Shown: positions 45,497 through 54,108, counted from the stretch's first letter. The stretch is 59,308 nucleotides of DNA from Clostridia bacterium (GCA_017415025.1 JAFQJH010000003.1:1-59308); one strand, 5' to 3'. Numbers and translations: made by a program. The notes: a model not told the origin generated them from the letters alone.

Positions 45497-45958
45497 TTGG
45501 AGTTCAAATTTATAGATAAAACTTTTTACGACGAAATTGCTCCGATAAGTCTGGAATTAGCTATACTTCACGCAAAAAGCAGAACGGATTTATTCTTCGA
45601 ACCGGTCCTGATGACTAAAAAGGATTTTAGAGAAAGAATAAAAATTAAAGGCTTCGTCGGCATAGCTGCGTATGAAAACGATGTGTTGGTCGGCTATTGC
45701 TTTTGCAGAATTAAAAGCTTTAAGTCACAAGAAAATGCCAACAGTAAAAGTCTATGGATAGATGAACTGTTCGTTTGCCCCGAATACCGCCGTTCAGGTT
45801 ACGGGACGGAAATTTTTACAAAGCTTAAAGAAATAGCAAAAGAAAATGATTGCTTTATCATTGAATTTGATGTATGGCAATTAAACGATACGGCGCAGAG
45901 CTTTTACGATTCACTGGGGTGTAAGACTCAAAAGGTTACAAAAGAGCTTATATTATGA
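45497..45958 (+). CDS. GNAT family N-acetyltransferase
   Basis: A 153-residue acetyl-CoA-dependent transferase. The conserved core is LWIDELFVCPEYRRSGYGTEIF, of which RRSGYGT is the acetyl-CoA pyrophosphate loop, followed by FEFDVWQLND-like and FYDSLGC motifs typical of the fold. The substrate is unknown. The TTG start at 45497 lies 6 bp after GGGGGTG. A GTG at 45488 would overlap that site. It begins 21 bp after the mannosidase stop, so they may share a transcript, though a functional link is not evident. A bidirectional terminator follows. Confidence 0.85.
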   Translation: MEFKFIDKTFYDEIAPISLELAILHAKSRTDLFFEPVLMTKKDFRERIKIKGFVGIAAYENDVLVGYCFCRIKSFKSQENANSKSLWIDELFVCPEYRRSGYGTEIFTKLKEIAKENDCFIIEFDVWQLNDTAQSFYDSLGCKTQKVTKELIL

Positions 45959-45964
45959 TAAAAA

Positions 45965-46000
45965 CCGTTGGTGAGCTTCCAATTCACCAACGGCTTTTTT
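45965..46000. terminator. Bidirectional terminator between GNAT and SGNH genes
   Basis: Perfect 10-bp stem CCGTTGGTGA/TCACCAACGG (45965-45974 with 45984-45993), flanked by a T run on the plus strand and AAAA on the other side. Confidence 0.85.
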
Positions 46001-46655
46001 ATCTGTTATTCATTTTTTCAAGCACACATTCTTTCCAGCGTTTTGTAATCAGCCAATGACCGCCGGTGGTCGGATGAACTCCGTCCCAGAGCAATTTGAA
46101 AATATCTGTGTGCTTTGCCTGCTCGTCAAAAACGTCCTGTAAAGGCACAAAAACGGCGTTATATTCCTCGGCTACCTTTCTTGCCTGAGCGGCAAAGTCG
46201 CCGATATGCGCACGCATATAATCGTTATATGGCTTTTCCTTGGAAACGCCGAAAAACGGCTCCATAATAACAAGCATTGTGTCAGGATTGACCGCAAGCA
46301 CCTTGTCAAGTAAGGTGCGGTATGTCCTTGCATATTCCTGCGCATCCGAATCGGGATTGTGAAGAAAATTATAATTAAGGTCATTTACCCCGACAAGAAT
46401 ACTCAGCACCGTCGGCTTCAGCTTAAGGCAGTCCTCATCCCAACGCGCAAGCAGGTCAGCAATTCTGTTACCGCTTATTCCTCGGTTGATGATCTCAATG
46501 TTCTTGTCAAAATTATCCGCGTACATTTCAGAAGCGAGAATGTATTGATATCCGTGTCCGTGGATATGGTTAAGGTCGGCGTTTCTGCCTCTGTTGCCGT
46601 CGGTTATGGAATCTCCCTGAAAAAGAATAATGTCGTTTTCTTTTAGTCTGAACAT
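45999..46655 (-). CDS. SGNH/GDSL-family hydrolase
   Basis: A 218-residue esterase-like protein. Block I has the catalytic serine in FQGDSITDG, block II has GNRIADL, block III has VGVNDLNY (asparagine of the oxyanion hole), and block V has DGVHPTTGGHW, which holds the Asp-His pair. No signal peptide is present, so it is cytoplasmic. Carbohydrate deacetylation is a common role for such proteins in glycan-degrading bacteria, but this is inference. The ATG at 46655 has GGGTGA upstream. It is transcribed alone, convergent with the GNAT gene. Confidence 0.9.
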   Translation of the reverse strand: MFRLKENDIILFQGDSITDGNRGRNADLNHIHGHGYQYILASEMYADNFDKNIEIINRGISGNRIADLLARWDEDCLKLKPTVLSILVGVNDLNYNFLHNPDSDAQEYARTYRTLLDKVLAVNPDTMLVIMEPFFGVSKEKPYNDYMRAHIGDFAAQARKVAEEYNAVFVPLQDVFDEQAKHTDIFKLLWDGVHPTTGGHWLITKRWKECVLEKMNNR

Positions 46656-46671
46656 AATATCACCCAACGGA

Positions 46672-46701
46672 ATTATATCACGCAGGTCATTTGTTTTGCA
46701 A
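46672..46701 (-). promoter_or_regulatory. Promoter of the SGNH hydrolase gene
   Basis: On the minus strand, TTGCAA (46696-46701) and TATAAT (46672-46677) with an 18-bp spacer. Confidence 0.55.
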
Positions 46702-46780
46702 TAAAATCTTTCTTTACTTTATGAGTAAAATGTGGTAGCATATTAAAAACTAATTTGGCGACAGTTGAACAGGTGATTTT

Positions 46781-47092
46781 ATGCTTTTTAAAAGAAAACC
46801 TAAGGAACCTAAAAATGTAAAAATTGCAGACCTCGCATTCCTCACTCCCGAGGCGAAGGAAGCCTTCCGAGTGCTCGAGATTGAAGAGACCGCACAGCTT
46901 CGCGACAAGGAAGCGGATAATTTCTACCTCGACTACTGTGTTGAGAGCGGGGGAGTTGCGGATCGCGTTATTCTTTATGAAATGCGCGCCGCAGTATACT
47001 TTGCAAATACTGTCAAGCCCGACGAAAAGAAGCTGCGTTGGTGGTTCTGGAAGGATACAATAGCAAATCAGGATTTGGATGAAGATGAATAA
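46781..47092 (+). CDS. Small hypothetical protein
   Basis: A 103-residue acidic, helix-rich, soluble protein, with no recognised domain. It begins with a basic patch (MLFKRKPKEPK) and ends NQDLDEDE. A tryptophan-rich stretch (LRWWFWKD) lies near the end. AGGTGAT precedes the ATG. Its 3' end overlaps the following MFS gene by 14 bp, so the two are translationally coupled and may work together. Confidence 0.65.
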   Translation: MLFKRKPKEPKNVKIADLAFLTPEAKEAFRVLEIEETAQLRDKEADNFYLDYCVESGGVADRVILYEMRAAVYFANTVKPDEKKLRWWFWKDTIANQDLDEDE

Positions 47093-48281
47093 AAAATATA
47101 CCTCAACAAAAATCGCCTGCTACACGGGATATTTCGTGCAGGCGATTATCAATAATTTAGCACCGCTGTTTTATGTAATTTTTCAGGAAGAATTCGGCAT
47201 AAATTACACTAAAATAAGCTGGCTGATAATGCTCAATTTCATCACACAGCTTGTGGTGGATGTTTTATCTGTCAAGGTTATTGCAAAGCTCGGTTACCGC
47301 ACCTCAATAGTGCTTGCCCACGTTTTCAGTGCTGTGGGGCTTTTCCTGCTCGGTAACCTGCCGCGCGCTATGGATAACCACTATCTCGGTCTTGTGATAC
47401 CGATTATAATCTATGCAACGGGCTCGGGACTTATCGAGGTTCTCGTCAGTCCGATAGTCGAGGGCTTGCCACTTCAAAATAAGTCGGGCGAAATGAGCCT
47501 GCTACATTCGTTCTACTGCTGGGGACAGATGTCGGTTGTTTTGCTCACAACAATTGCAATAAAGTTCGCAGGCGGCGAAAATTGGGTTTATGCTCCGATG
47601 CTATGGGCGATAATTCCCTTTGTCAATATGTTCGCATTTATGCGAGTGCCGATTTTTCCTCCCGTACCCGAGGGCGAGGACGAGATGAAGGTCGGTGAGC
47701 TTTTCAGAAACGGAACCTTCATTCTTCTTGGCGTGCTTATGCTCTGCTCGGGAGCAAGCGAGCTTGCAATGTCACAGTGGGCGTCAACCTTTGCTGAAAA
47801 GAGTCTTGGCGTTGATAAGCTCACGGGTGACCTGCTAGGACCGTGCCTCTTTGCATTACTGATGGCATCTGCGAGGGTTGCGTTCGGCCTCCTCGGTGAC
47901 AGAATAGATATCCGCAAGGTGCTTGCCTTCAGTGCCGCTCTTTGTGTTACGGCTTATCTTTTGGCAACACTGTCAAGTGCACCGATAGCCTCGCTCATCG
48001 GCTGCGGCTTGTGCGGTCTTTCCGTCGCAACAATGTGGCCCAGTGTTTTCAGCTTTGCGGCAAAGCTTTTCCCGCGCGGCGGTACGGCACTTTTTGCAAT
48101 GCTTGCCGTTTTCGGCGATTTCGGCTGTGCATTCGGACCGTGGCTTGCAGGTGTTGTTTCTGACGTAGTCAAAGCATCGTCAATCACTTTTGATTCGCTT
48201 AAATTCGGCTTACTTACGTCTGTGCTTTTCCCTGTGACAATGCTCATAACAATTTGGCGTTTATCAAGAAAAAAGGTATAA
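47079..48281 (+). CDS. MFS transporter
   Basis: A 400-residue protein with about twelve hydrophobic helices, of the major facilitator superfamily. The sequence from YTGYFVQAIINNLAPLFYV through INYTKISWLIMLNF resembles fucose-permease-like MFS members. A loop GDRIDIRKV in the second half corresponds to the MFS loop motif. Either ATG 47079 or ATG 47085 could be used, and both lie within the end of the upstream small gene. The substrate is not deducible. A strong bidirectional hairpin follows. Confidence 0.85.
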   Translation: MKMNKKYTSTKIACYTGYFVQAIINNLAPLFYVIFQEEFGINYTKISWLIMLNFITQLVVDVLSVKVIAKLGYRTSIVLAHVFSAVGLFLLGNLPRAMDNHYLGLVIPIIIYATGSGLIEVLVSPIVEGLPLQNKSGEMSLLHSFYCWGQMSVVLLTTIAIKFAGGENWVYAPMLWAIIPFVNMFAFMRVPIFPPVPEGEDEMKVGELFRNGTFILLGVLMLCSGASELAMSQWASTFAEKSLGVDKLTGDLLGPCLFALLMASARVAFGLLGDRIDIRKVLAFSAALCVTAYLLATLSSAPIASLIGCGLCGLSVATMWPSVFSFAAKLFPRGGTALFAMLAVFGDFGCAFGPWLAGVVSDVVKASSITFDSLKFGLLTSVLFPVTMLITIWRLSRKKV

Positions 48282-48285
48282 CAAA

Positions 48286-48312
48286 AACGGAGGCAATCAG
48301 ATTGCCTCCGTT
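48286..48312. terminator. Bidirectional terminator between MFS and GPH genes
   Basis: Perfect 12-bp stem AACGGAGGCAAT/ATTGCCTCCGTT (48286-48297 with 48301-48312). AAAA lies on the left, giving a T run on the minus strand. On the plus strand the T run is weak. Confidence 0.75.
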
Positions 48313-48331
48313 AATTTATGCTTTAAGTTGT

Positions 48332-49846
48332 TTAAGCGTCGGTGTTATTGTTTACGGGAAGGTTGGCTTCAACCTCTTTCATCTGGTCAATAACAGCCTG
48401 TCTGCGTTCAGCAAGCTCGCGGTACATTCTTTCCTTCTTCTCGCCTGAAAGGTCATAGAAGAACTTGGGAATAAGACCGAAGATGCCTGTAACAGTCGGG
48501 AGAAGAGTACACATCATAAAGAGATAGTACTCTGTCTTTGCAGACTGGTTACCGAAGCCTGCGCCCTCCTTATAGCCGATGCTTGCAAGGATTGCTGACT
48601 TGATAGTAGAACCGAGCGTGCTTACGAGCTTTCTTGAAAGGTCTTTTGCAACACCTGTAATACCTTCGGTTCTGTAACCGTTCTTCCACTCACCGTAGTC
48701 GATGGTTTCGTTACGCATTTCCTCGGGGATAACGTTCTTGATGCCCCAGAAGAACATCCAGATTGTTTCTCTGAGCATAAATGCAGGAATCATAACTGCG
48801 AGCTTCTTGTAGTTCTTGTTGATTGAACCTACAGCGAATACACCCAACATAAGCACGTCGCTGATGTGTGAGCTTGCAATCCAGAGAGTTCTTGTTGAGA
48901 ACTTCTCGCGTGCCTTTGTAACAAAAGCAAAGCTCGTGGGGGATACGAATGCGCCGGGGATACCAACGACCGTAGTCATCGAAGCAAAACCGAGAACGTT
49001 TATGTAGTAGTAGTTCATACCGGTATCCATACTGAATGCGGAAAGGAATTCCGTAAGAGTGAGGATAAGCAGAGGCTTGTTGTTGAAGATTGACTTGAAG
49101 CCCTGAAGAACACTCGGCTTTTCGTTACGCTGAAGGATTCTTTCCTTGGTCACGAACACGAAGAAAAGTCCCATTGCACTCGAAACCGCTGTGGTAAAGA
49201 CACCTGCGGAAACATACAAGCTCTTCATCGGTATCTTGATAACGCCGTGGTTAATAAGGTCGATGAGAAGACCCATAAGAATTTCCGGAGCCTTTTCAAC
49301 AAAGCCGGAGAGAAGCTGTGCCTGTGTAATCAGTCGGGTTCGCTCAATAATGTTCGGTGTGATTGTTGAAAGCATACCGGTTCTTGAGATAGCGTTGATG
49401 GTTCCTATAACCTCATTTATAATGTGGAAAAGAAGATAGAAAACCAATTTGCCGACATTATACGGGCCTGTGTTCGCAAAAATCAGCGGAAGGAGCCAGT
49501 AAATGATTGACATAAAAAATCCGGGACCGGCAGCGAAAAGGAGCCAGGGTCTGAATTTACCCAAACGGGTTCTTGTTCTGTCAACAAGTGCGGCAAGGAA
49601 AATGTCGTTGATAACGTCCCATATACCGTTTATGAAGGTAACGAGTGTCTGAAATTTAAGACCGACCTGAACAATATCAGTGATGAAAATGTCCTGGTAC
49701 TTGTTTATGTTAAAGCTTTGTGCAATATCATAAACAACGTAAGCAACGGTCTCTTTTGAGCCGACATATCGCCGGTTATTGGATATGGTGCGACCGGCTA
49801 CTTGCTCTTGCTCCAGCTGCTGAGCAGTTGCTGTACTTTCAGCCAT
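48332..49846 (-). CDS. GPH-family sugar:cation symporter, copy 1
   Basis: A 504-residue membrane protein of the glycoside-pentoside-hexuronide:cation symporter family (MelB-like). The family signature WDVINDIFLAALVDRTRTR followed by LGKFRPWLL is visible near residue 95. There are about twelve hydrophobic helices, and the C-terminus is soluble and charged (ERRQAVIDQMKEVE). It is closely similar along its whole length to the next gene upstream, pointing to a tandem duplication. It has its own promoter at 49875-49903. The substrate is unknown. Proximity to a GH38 mannosidase suggests a glycoside. Confidence 0.88.
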   Translation of the reverse strand: MAESTATAQQLEQEQVAGRTISNNRRYVGSKETVAYVVYDIAQSFNINKYQDIFITDIVQVGLKFQTLVTFINGIWDVINDIFLAALVDRTRTRLGKFRPWLLFAAGPGFFMSIIYWLLPLIFANTGPYNVGKLVFYLLFHIINEVIGTINAISRTGMLSTITPNIIERTRLITQAQLLSGFVEKAPEILMGLLIDLINHGVIKIPMKSLYVSAGVFTTAVSSAMGLFFVFVTKERILQRNEKPSVLQGFKSIFNNKPLLILTLTEFLSAFSMDTGMNYYYINVLGFASMTTVVGIPGAFVSPTSFAFVTKAREKFSTRTLWIASSHISDVLMLGVFAVGSINKNYKKLAVMIPAFMLRETIWMFFWGIKNVIPEEMRNETIDYGEWKNGYRTEGITGVAKDLSRKLVSTLGSTIKSAILASIGYKEGAGFGNQSAKTEYYLFMMCTLLPTVTGIFGLIPKFFYDLSGEKKERMYRELAERRQAVIDQMKEVEANLPVNNNTDA

Positions 49847-49874
49847 GCAATCATCCTTTCAAAGTTTTTATATC

Positions 49875-49903
49875 ATTATAGCATCATATAAAAGCTTTTT
49901 CAA
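49875..49903 (-). promoter_or_regulatory. Promoter of GPH copy 1
   Basis: On the minus strand, TTGAAA (49898-49903) and TATAAT (49875-49880) with a 17-bp spacer. Confidence 0.72.
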
Positions 49904-49935
49904 TAATAAAAAAAGAAAAAGGAAAATAAAAAAGA

Positions 49936-49962
49936 AAACGGAGACAATTTCTGCCTCCGTTT
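49936..49962 (-). terminator. Terminator of GPH copy 2
   Basis: Stem AAACGGAG/CTCCGTTT (49936-49943 with 49955-49962). On the minus strand it runs into TTTTCTTTTTTATTTTCC. It resembles the hairpin after copy 1 (CGGAGGCAAT), consistent with duplication including the terminator. Confidence 0.7.
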
Positions 49963-49983
49963 AAACACTATGAGTTTTTGGGA

Positions 49984-51504
49984 TTAAGCGTCAGTTTCGT
50001 CAATCGGCTTGTCACCGTCAACCACCTTCATATGGTTGATAACGCTCTGACGGCGTTCGGTAAGCTCGCGGTACATTCTCTCTCTCTTCTCACCCGAAAG
50101 GTCATAGAAGAACTTAGGAATAAGACCGAAGATACCTGTAACAGTCGGGAGAAGTGTACTCATCATAAAGAGAAGGTACTCTGTCTTAGCTGACTGGTTG
50201 CCAAAGCCTGCACCCTCCTTGTAGCCGATGCTTGCAAGGATTGCTGACTTGATTGTACCGCCGAGAGTACCGACAAGCTTCTGTGCAAGGTTCTTTGCAA
50301 CACCTGTCATACCTTCAGTTCGGTAACCGTTCTTCCACTCACCGTAGTCGATAGCCTCGTTACGCATTTCCTCGGGAATAACGCTCTTGATACCCCAGAA
50401 GAACATCCAGATTGTTTCTCTGAGCATAAATGCGGGAATCATAACAGCAAGCTTCTTGTAGTTCTTGTTGATTGAACCGACTGCAAATACACCGAGCATA
50501 AGCACGTCGCTGATATGCGAGCTTGCAATCCAGAGCGTTCTTGTTGAGAACTTCTCGCGTGCCTTTGTAACGAAAGCGTAGCTTGCAGGGGATACGAATG
50601 CGCCGGGAATGCCGACAACCGTGCTCATTGAAGCAAAGCCGAGAACGTTGATGTAGTAATAGTTAAGACCTGTGTTAAGACCGAAAGCTGAAAGGAACTC
50701 TGTCAATGTGAGGATCAACAACGGCTTGTTATTGAAGATTGACTTGAAGCCCTGAAGAATACTCGGCTTTTCCGTACGCTGAAGAACTCTTTCCTTTGTT
50801 GAGAAAACGAAGAAGAGTCCCATTGCACTTACGACTGCTGAGGTGAAGACACCCGCAGTAACGTAAAGCGATTTCATCGGAATCTTGATTGCACCGTGAT
50901 TTACGAGGTCGATAAGAAGACCCATAAGAATTTCGGGTGCCTTTTCAATGAAGCCTGAGAACAAGCTTGCCTGCGTGATAAGTCGGGTTCTTTCAATAAC
51001 GTTCGGTGTGATTGTTGAAAGCATACCTGTTCTTGAGATTGCATTCAACGAGCCGTTCAGGTTGTTGATAAGCTGGAATATCATATAGAACGCCAGCTTG
51101 CCTGCGTGGTAGGGGCTTGTTCCGGCAAAAAGCACCGGTAGAAGCCAATAAACGAGAGAAAGTAAAAATCCCGGTCCTGCAGCTACGAGAAGCCACGGTC
51201 TGAATTTACCTAATCTTGTTCTTGTTCTGTCAACGATAGCAGCAAGGAAAACGTCATTAATAACGTCCCAGATACCGATAACGAATGTAACGAGGGTCTG
51301 GAAGCTCAAACCAATCTGAACAATATCCGTAATGAAAACATCCTGATACTTGTTTATGTTAAAACTCTGTGAGATGTCATAAACAACATAGGCAATTGTT
51401 TCTTTGGAGCCAACATAACGTCGGCTGTTGGATATGGTACGTCCGGCTTTAATTTCATCCTGTTCCGTCGTCTGATTTTGTACGGATACAGCACTTTCTG
51501 CCAT
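49984..51504 (-). CDS. GPH-family sugar:cation symporter, copy 2
   Basis: A 506-residue paralogue of the downstream gene. Long blocks are identical between the copies, for example SGEKRERMYREL versus SGEKKERMYREL. The largest differences are at the extreme N-terminus (MAESAVSVQNQTTEQDEIK) and the last residues (DGDKPIDETDA). The signature WDVINDVFLAAIVDRTRTR is intact. The ATG at 51504 has AAAGGAG upstream. An in-frame ATG at 51525 precedes that site and is less likely. It has its own promoter at 51536-51564 and its own terminator, so the two copies can be regulated separately. Confidence 0.88.
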   Translation of the reverse strand: MAESAVSVQNQTTEQDEIKAGRTISNSRRYVGSKETIAYVVYDISQSFNINKYQDVFITDIVQIGLSFQTLVTFVIGIWDVINDVFLAAIVDRTRTRLGKFRPWLLVAAGPGFLLSLVYWLLPVLFAGTSPYHAGKLAFYMIFQLINNLNGSLNAISRTGMLSTITPNVIERTRLITQASLFSGFIEKAPEILMGLLIDLVNHGAIKIPMKSLYVTAGVFTSAVVSAMGLFFVFSTKERVLQRTEKPSILQGFKSIFNNKPLLILTLTEFLSAFGLNTGLNYYYINVLGFASMSTVVGIPGAFVSPASYAFVTKAREKFSTRTLWIASSHISDVLMLGVFAVGSINKNYKKLAVMIPAFMLRETIWMFFWGIKSVIPEEMRNEAIDYGEWKNGYRTEGMTGVAKNLAQKLVGTLGGTIKSAILASIGYKEGAGFGNQSAKTEYLLFMMSTLLPTVTGIFGLIPKFFYDLSGEKRERMYRELTERRQSVINHMKVVDGDKPIDETDA

Positions 51505-51535
51505 TCTACCGCTCCTTTCAAACATAATTTTATAA

Positions 51536-51564
51536 ATTATACCACACTATATAATAAATTTCAA
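51536..51564 (-). promoter_or_regulatory. Promoter of GPH copy 2
   Basis: On the minus strand, TTGAAA (51559-51564) and TATAAT (51536-51541) with a 17-bp spacer. It is almost the same design as the promoter of copy 1. Confidence 0.75.
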
Positions 51565-51597
51565 TCAAAATTAGTATTTTTTAGTAAAAAAACAAGA

Positions 51598-51626
51598 TTG
51601 TATCTTTTTGGCAAGTGTGATATACT
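51598..51626 (+). promoter_or_regulatory. Promoter of the small membrane protein gene
   Basis: TTGTAT (51598-51603), 17-bp spacer, TATACT (51621-51626). Confidence 0.5.
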
Positions 51627-51657
51627 CAACCTGAACACTGACTTGCGAGGTGACACT

Positions 51658-51825
51658 ATGAAAAACACAACAAAATTCAGTCTTATCTTTGCCGTGGTCG
51701 GTCTTATAGTCGGTGCCGTTATGTCTTTTATTATTGACGGCAATATCGTTATAGATATGATAATAGGCACCCTTGCGGGTGCCGTGGTCGGTTATTTTCT
51801 TAATTCGTTTGTACTGAAGAAATAA
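51658..51825 (+). CDS. Small two-helix membrane protein
   Basis: A 55-residue protein with two hydrophobic helices (FSLIFAVVGLIVGAVMSFII and IIGTLAGAVVGYFLNSFVL), both with glycine-zipper spacing. The ATG at 51658 follows GAGGTGACACT. The longer frame starting at 51478 runs through the GPH copy 2 start region and is rejected. Its stop lies inside ybaK on the other strand: the two genes overlap tail-to-tail by 26 bp. Function is unknown. Confidence 0.7.
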   Translation: MKNTTKFSLIFAVVGLIVGAVMSFIIDGNIVIDMIIGTLAGAVVGYFLNSFVLKK

Positions 51826-52300
51826 TGTCGGCTGTTCTGCCGTTTACGAGTCGAATGAGCTTGTCGGGTTCAACCTCAATCTGTGCTCCGACCTTACCTG
51901 CACTTACGGCAACGGTTTCAAGAGTAGCAATATCGGAATGAAAAGTAGTTTTAAAAAGCTTTTTCATCCCGACGGGACTGCATCCGCCGTGAATGTAGCC
52001 CGTAAGGGGCAGAAGCTCATCCTGCCTTATCATTTCGATTGATTTTTCACCGACAGCCTTTGCCGCCTTCTTCAAATCAAGATGCTCGGCAACGGGAATG
52101 ACAAAAACATAATAATTTTTACTTGCCGAGCGTGTAACCAGCGTTTTGTAAACGGATTTAACGTCCTTGCCTACAAAATTTGCCACGGTCACACCGTCGG
52201 TCGGAATACCCTCGCCGTGCGGATAGAAATGCGGTGTGTAGGGTATTTTTTTCTGCTCTAAAATCCGCATAACGTTTGTTTTTTCTGTTTTCTGCGCCAT
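51800..52300 (-). CDS. ybaK: Cys-tRNA(Pro) deacylase YbaK/EbsC
   Basis: A 166-residue trans-editing enzyme that clears tRNA(Pro) mischarged with cysteine. Family motifs are KTNVMRILEQKKIPY at the start, VYKTLVTRSASKNYYVFVIP with the conserved lysine, and TGYIHGGCSPVGMKK. The last 26 bp overlap the end of the opposing small membrane protein gene. It lies 4 bp downstream of alr on the same strand, so it is probably co-transcribed with alr. Confidence 0.94.
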   Translation of the reverse strand: MAQKTEKTNVMRILEQKKIPYTPHFYPHGEGIPTDGVTVANFVGKDVKSVYKTLVTRSASKNYYVFVIPVAEHLDLKKAAKAVGEKSIEMIRQDELLPLTGYIHGGCSPVGMKKLFKTTFHSDIATLETVAVSAGKVGAQIEVEPDKLIRLVNGRTADIISSVQTN

Positions 52301-52304
52301 AATA

Positions 52305-53486
52305 TCACTCTAAATAGTCAACTATTTTCTTTGTTTTTCCGTTACGGATGTAAACTCTGGGCACTCTTCTTGTGATACAGCAAAGGAATTCATAATTGAA
52401 TCTGCCCGAAATCTCGCCGATTTCCTCACAGGTTATGCACTCATCACCGTCAGCGCCCACAAGCGTTACGTTGTCGCCGATAAGTACGTCGGGAATGTCA
52501 GTAACGTCAACCATAAACTGATCCATACAGACTCTTCCGACTATTTTTGCCCTTCTGCCGTGAATGAGAACACTGCCCTTATTGGAAAGCTGTCGGGGAT
52601 AGCCGTCCGCATATCCGACGGGGATAGTAGCAATAACCGTAGGCTTTTCTGCAACATAGGTCGAGCCGTAGCTCACCGTATCGCCCTTATTAATTGTTTT
52701 AACGTTGATAACAACGCTGTGCATTTCCATTGCGGGTTTAATGTCAAGATTTTCCTTGTTGACCTCTTCGGAAGGGAAAAGACCGTATGTGATAATACCG
52801 CTTCTGACCATATTCAGGAAATTATCCTGCATATCAATAATTGCCGCACTGTTGCAGACGTGCTTAACGGGAATGGCAACGCCTAAAGCCTCAAGCTTGC
52901 CTACAAAATTCCTGAATCGTTCAAGCTGTGCGTTCATTGAGCTCTTGTCAGCGGAGTCGGCGCAGGCGAAATGAGTGAAAATACCGTCAATCTCAATGTT
53001 GGAAAGCTCGGATATTTTTCTGATTTCCTCCACGCTCTCGTCATTCGGGATGTAACCGATTCTGCCCATACCCGTATCGACCTTAAGGTGGATATGTGCC
53101 GTCGTGCCCATCTGAATTGCCGCCTCGTTAAGGCTTTTTGCAATACCGTATTGGAAAACGGTCAGCATAATATCGTTTCTTATGATTGTTTCAAACTGAT
53201 TCGGGAAAACGAAGTCGAGAATAAGTATCGGCTTCGTGATACCTGCACGTCTTAAAGCGAGTGCTTCACCGACGGTTGCAACGGCAAAGCCGTAGGTGCC
53301 GATTTCGCTGAGAGCTTTTGTTACCTCAATCGCACCGTGGCCGTAGGCATCAGCCTTTACAACGGGCATTACGCGCGTGCCGGCACCAACCTTTTTTATG
53401 ACCTCCTGCACGTTTGCGCAGATTCTGTCAAGGTCAACGCGAAGATATACTCTGTTAAGATAGTCAAGACTGCTCAATTTAAGCAC
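52305..53486 (-). CDS. alr: Alanine racemase
   Basis: A 393-residue PLP enzyme making D-alanine for peptidoglycan. The PLP lysine is K44 in VVKADAYGHG. The C-terminal domain carries the second catalytic base region SYGSTY and MDQFMVDVTDIPD. The N-terminus (YLRVDLDRICANV) is typical of the TIM barrel opening. It lies 3 bp downstream of a cyclophilin gene and 4 bp upstream of ybaK in transcription order, forming a tight minus-strand unit. It fits functionally with the D,D-carboxypeptidase at 4204 only in a broad sense. Confidence 0.96.
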   Translation of the reverse strand: MLKLSSLDYLNRVYLRVDLDRICANVQEVIKKVGAGTRVMPVVKADAYGHGAIEVTKALSEIGTYGFAVATVGEALALRRAGITKPILILDFVFPNQFETIIRNDIMLTVFQYGIAKSLNEAAIQMGTTAHIHLKVDTGMGRIGYIPNDESVEEIRKISELSNIEIDGIFTHFACADSADKSSMNAQLERFRNFVGKLEALGVAIPVKHVCNSAAIIDMQDNFLNMVRSGIITYGLFPSEEVNKENLDIKPAMEMHSVVINVKTINKGDTVSYGSTYVAEKPTVIATIPVGYADGYPRQLSNKGSVLIHGRRAKIVGRVCMDQFMVDVTDIPDVLIGDNVTLVGADGDECITCEEIGEISGRFNYEFLCCITRRVPRVYIRNGKTKKIVDYLE

Positions 53487-53489
53487 CTC

Positions 53490-54089
53490 TTAGTCAATTA
53501 CTTTAATTGTTTCAATTATCGGCTGTTCACTTCTAGGAAGACAGTCGGATTCGGGAGTGTTTGCACACAAATCATCAATAACGTCCATACCGTCGGTTAC
53601 ATAGCCGAAGGCTGCATACTGTCCGTCAAGAATGCCTGCTGTCATGTCGTTTAGGCAAATAAAAAACTGTGATGTTCCGCTGTCATACTCGGGAGTACGC
53701 GCCATAGATATAACGCCGCGTTTGTGCTTGATGTCATTCTGAACACCGTTTGCGGCAAATTCACCCTTGATAGGCTTATCCGAACCGCCGTATCCGTCAC
53801 CGTCGGGGTCTCCGCCCTGAAGAACAAAGCTTTTGTCAAGTCTGTGGAAACCTATTCCGTCATAAAAACCGCTTTCCGCAAGAGAAAGGAAGTTCTCAAC
53901 CGTAATCGGTGCTTCATCAGCGTTGAGCTCGAGCTTTACCGTACCGTAATCCTTGATTACCATTTCAACGTGGTGAAGACCGCTTGTTATGTCTGACGGC
54001 TTGTCGGTGTTTGTATCATTGTTACCGCAAGCAGTAAATCCGACACAAATCATAAGTAAGCATAACAAAGAACAAATAAATTTTTTCAT
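53490..54089 (-). CDS. Cyclophilin-type peptidyl-prolyl isomerase lipoprotein
   Basis: A 199-residue secreted lipoprotein with lipobox GFTAC (C21). The cyclophilin core is complete, with GIGFHRLDKSFVLQGGDPDGDG, the SMARTPEYDSGTSQFFICL block and a C-terminal YAAFGYVTDGMDVID. It should assist folding of exported proteins at the cell surface. It is the first gene of the cyclophilin-alr-ybaK unit and lies 19 bp downstream of the four-helix-bundle gene. Confidence 0.93.
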   Translation of the reverse strand: MKKFICSLLCLLMICVGFTACGNNDTNTDKPSDITSGLHHVEMVIKDYGTVKLELNADEAPITVENFLSLAESGFYDGIGFHRLDKSFVLQGGDPDGDGYGGSDKPIKGEFAANGVQNDIKHKRGVISMARTPEYDSGTSQFFICLNDMTAGILDGQYAAFGYVTDGMDVIDDLCANTPESDCLPRSEQPIIETIKVID

Positions 54090-54108
54090 AGTTTTTCTCC
54101 TCTGGTTT

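Noticed and set aside
51478-51657. Longer start for the small membrane protein at 51478
   Set aside because: The extension runs over the GPH copy 2 start codon region and both promoters. ATG 51658 has GAGGTGA upstream.
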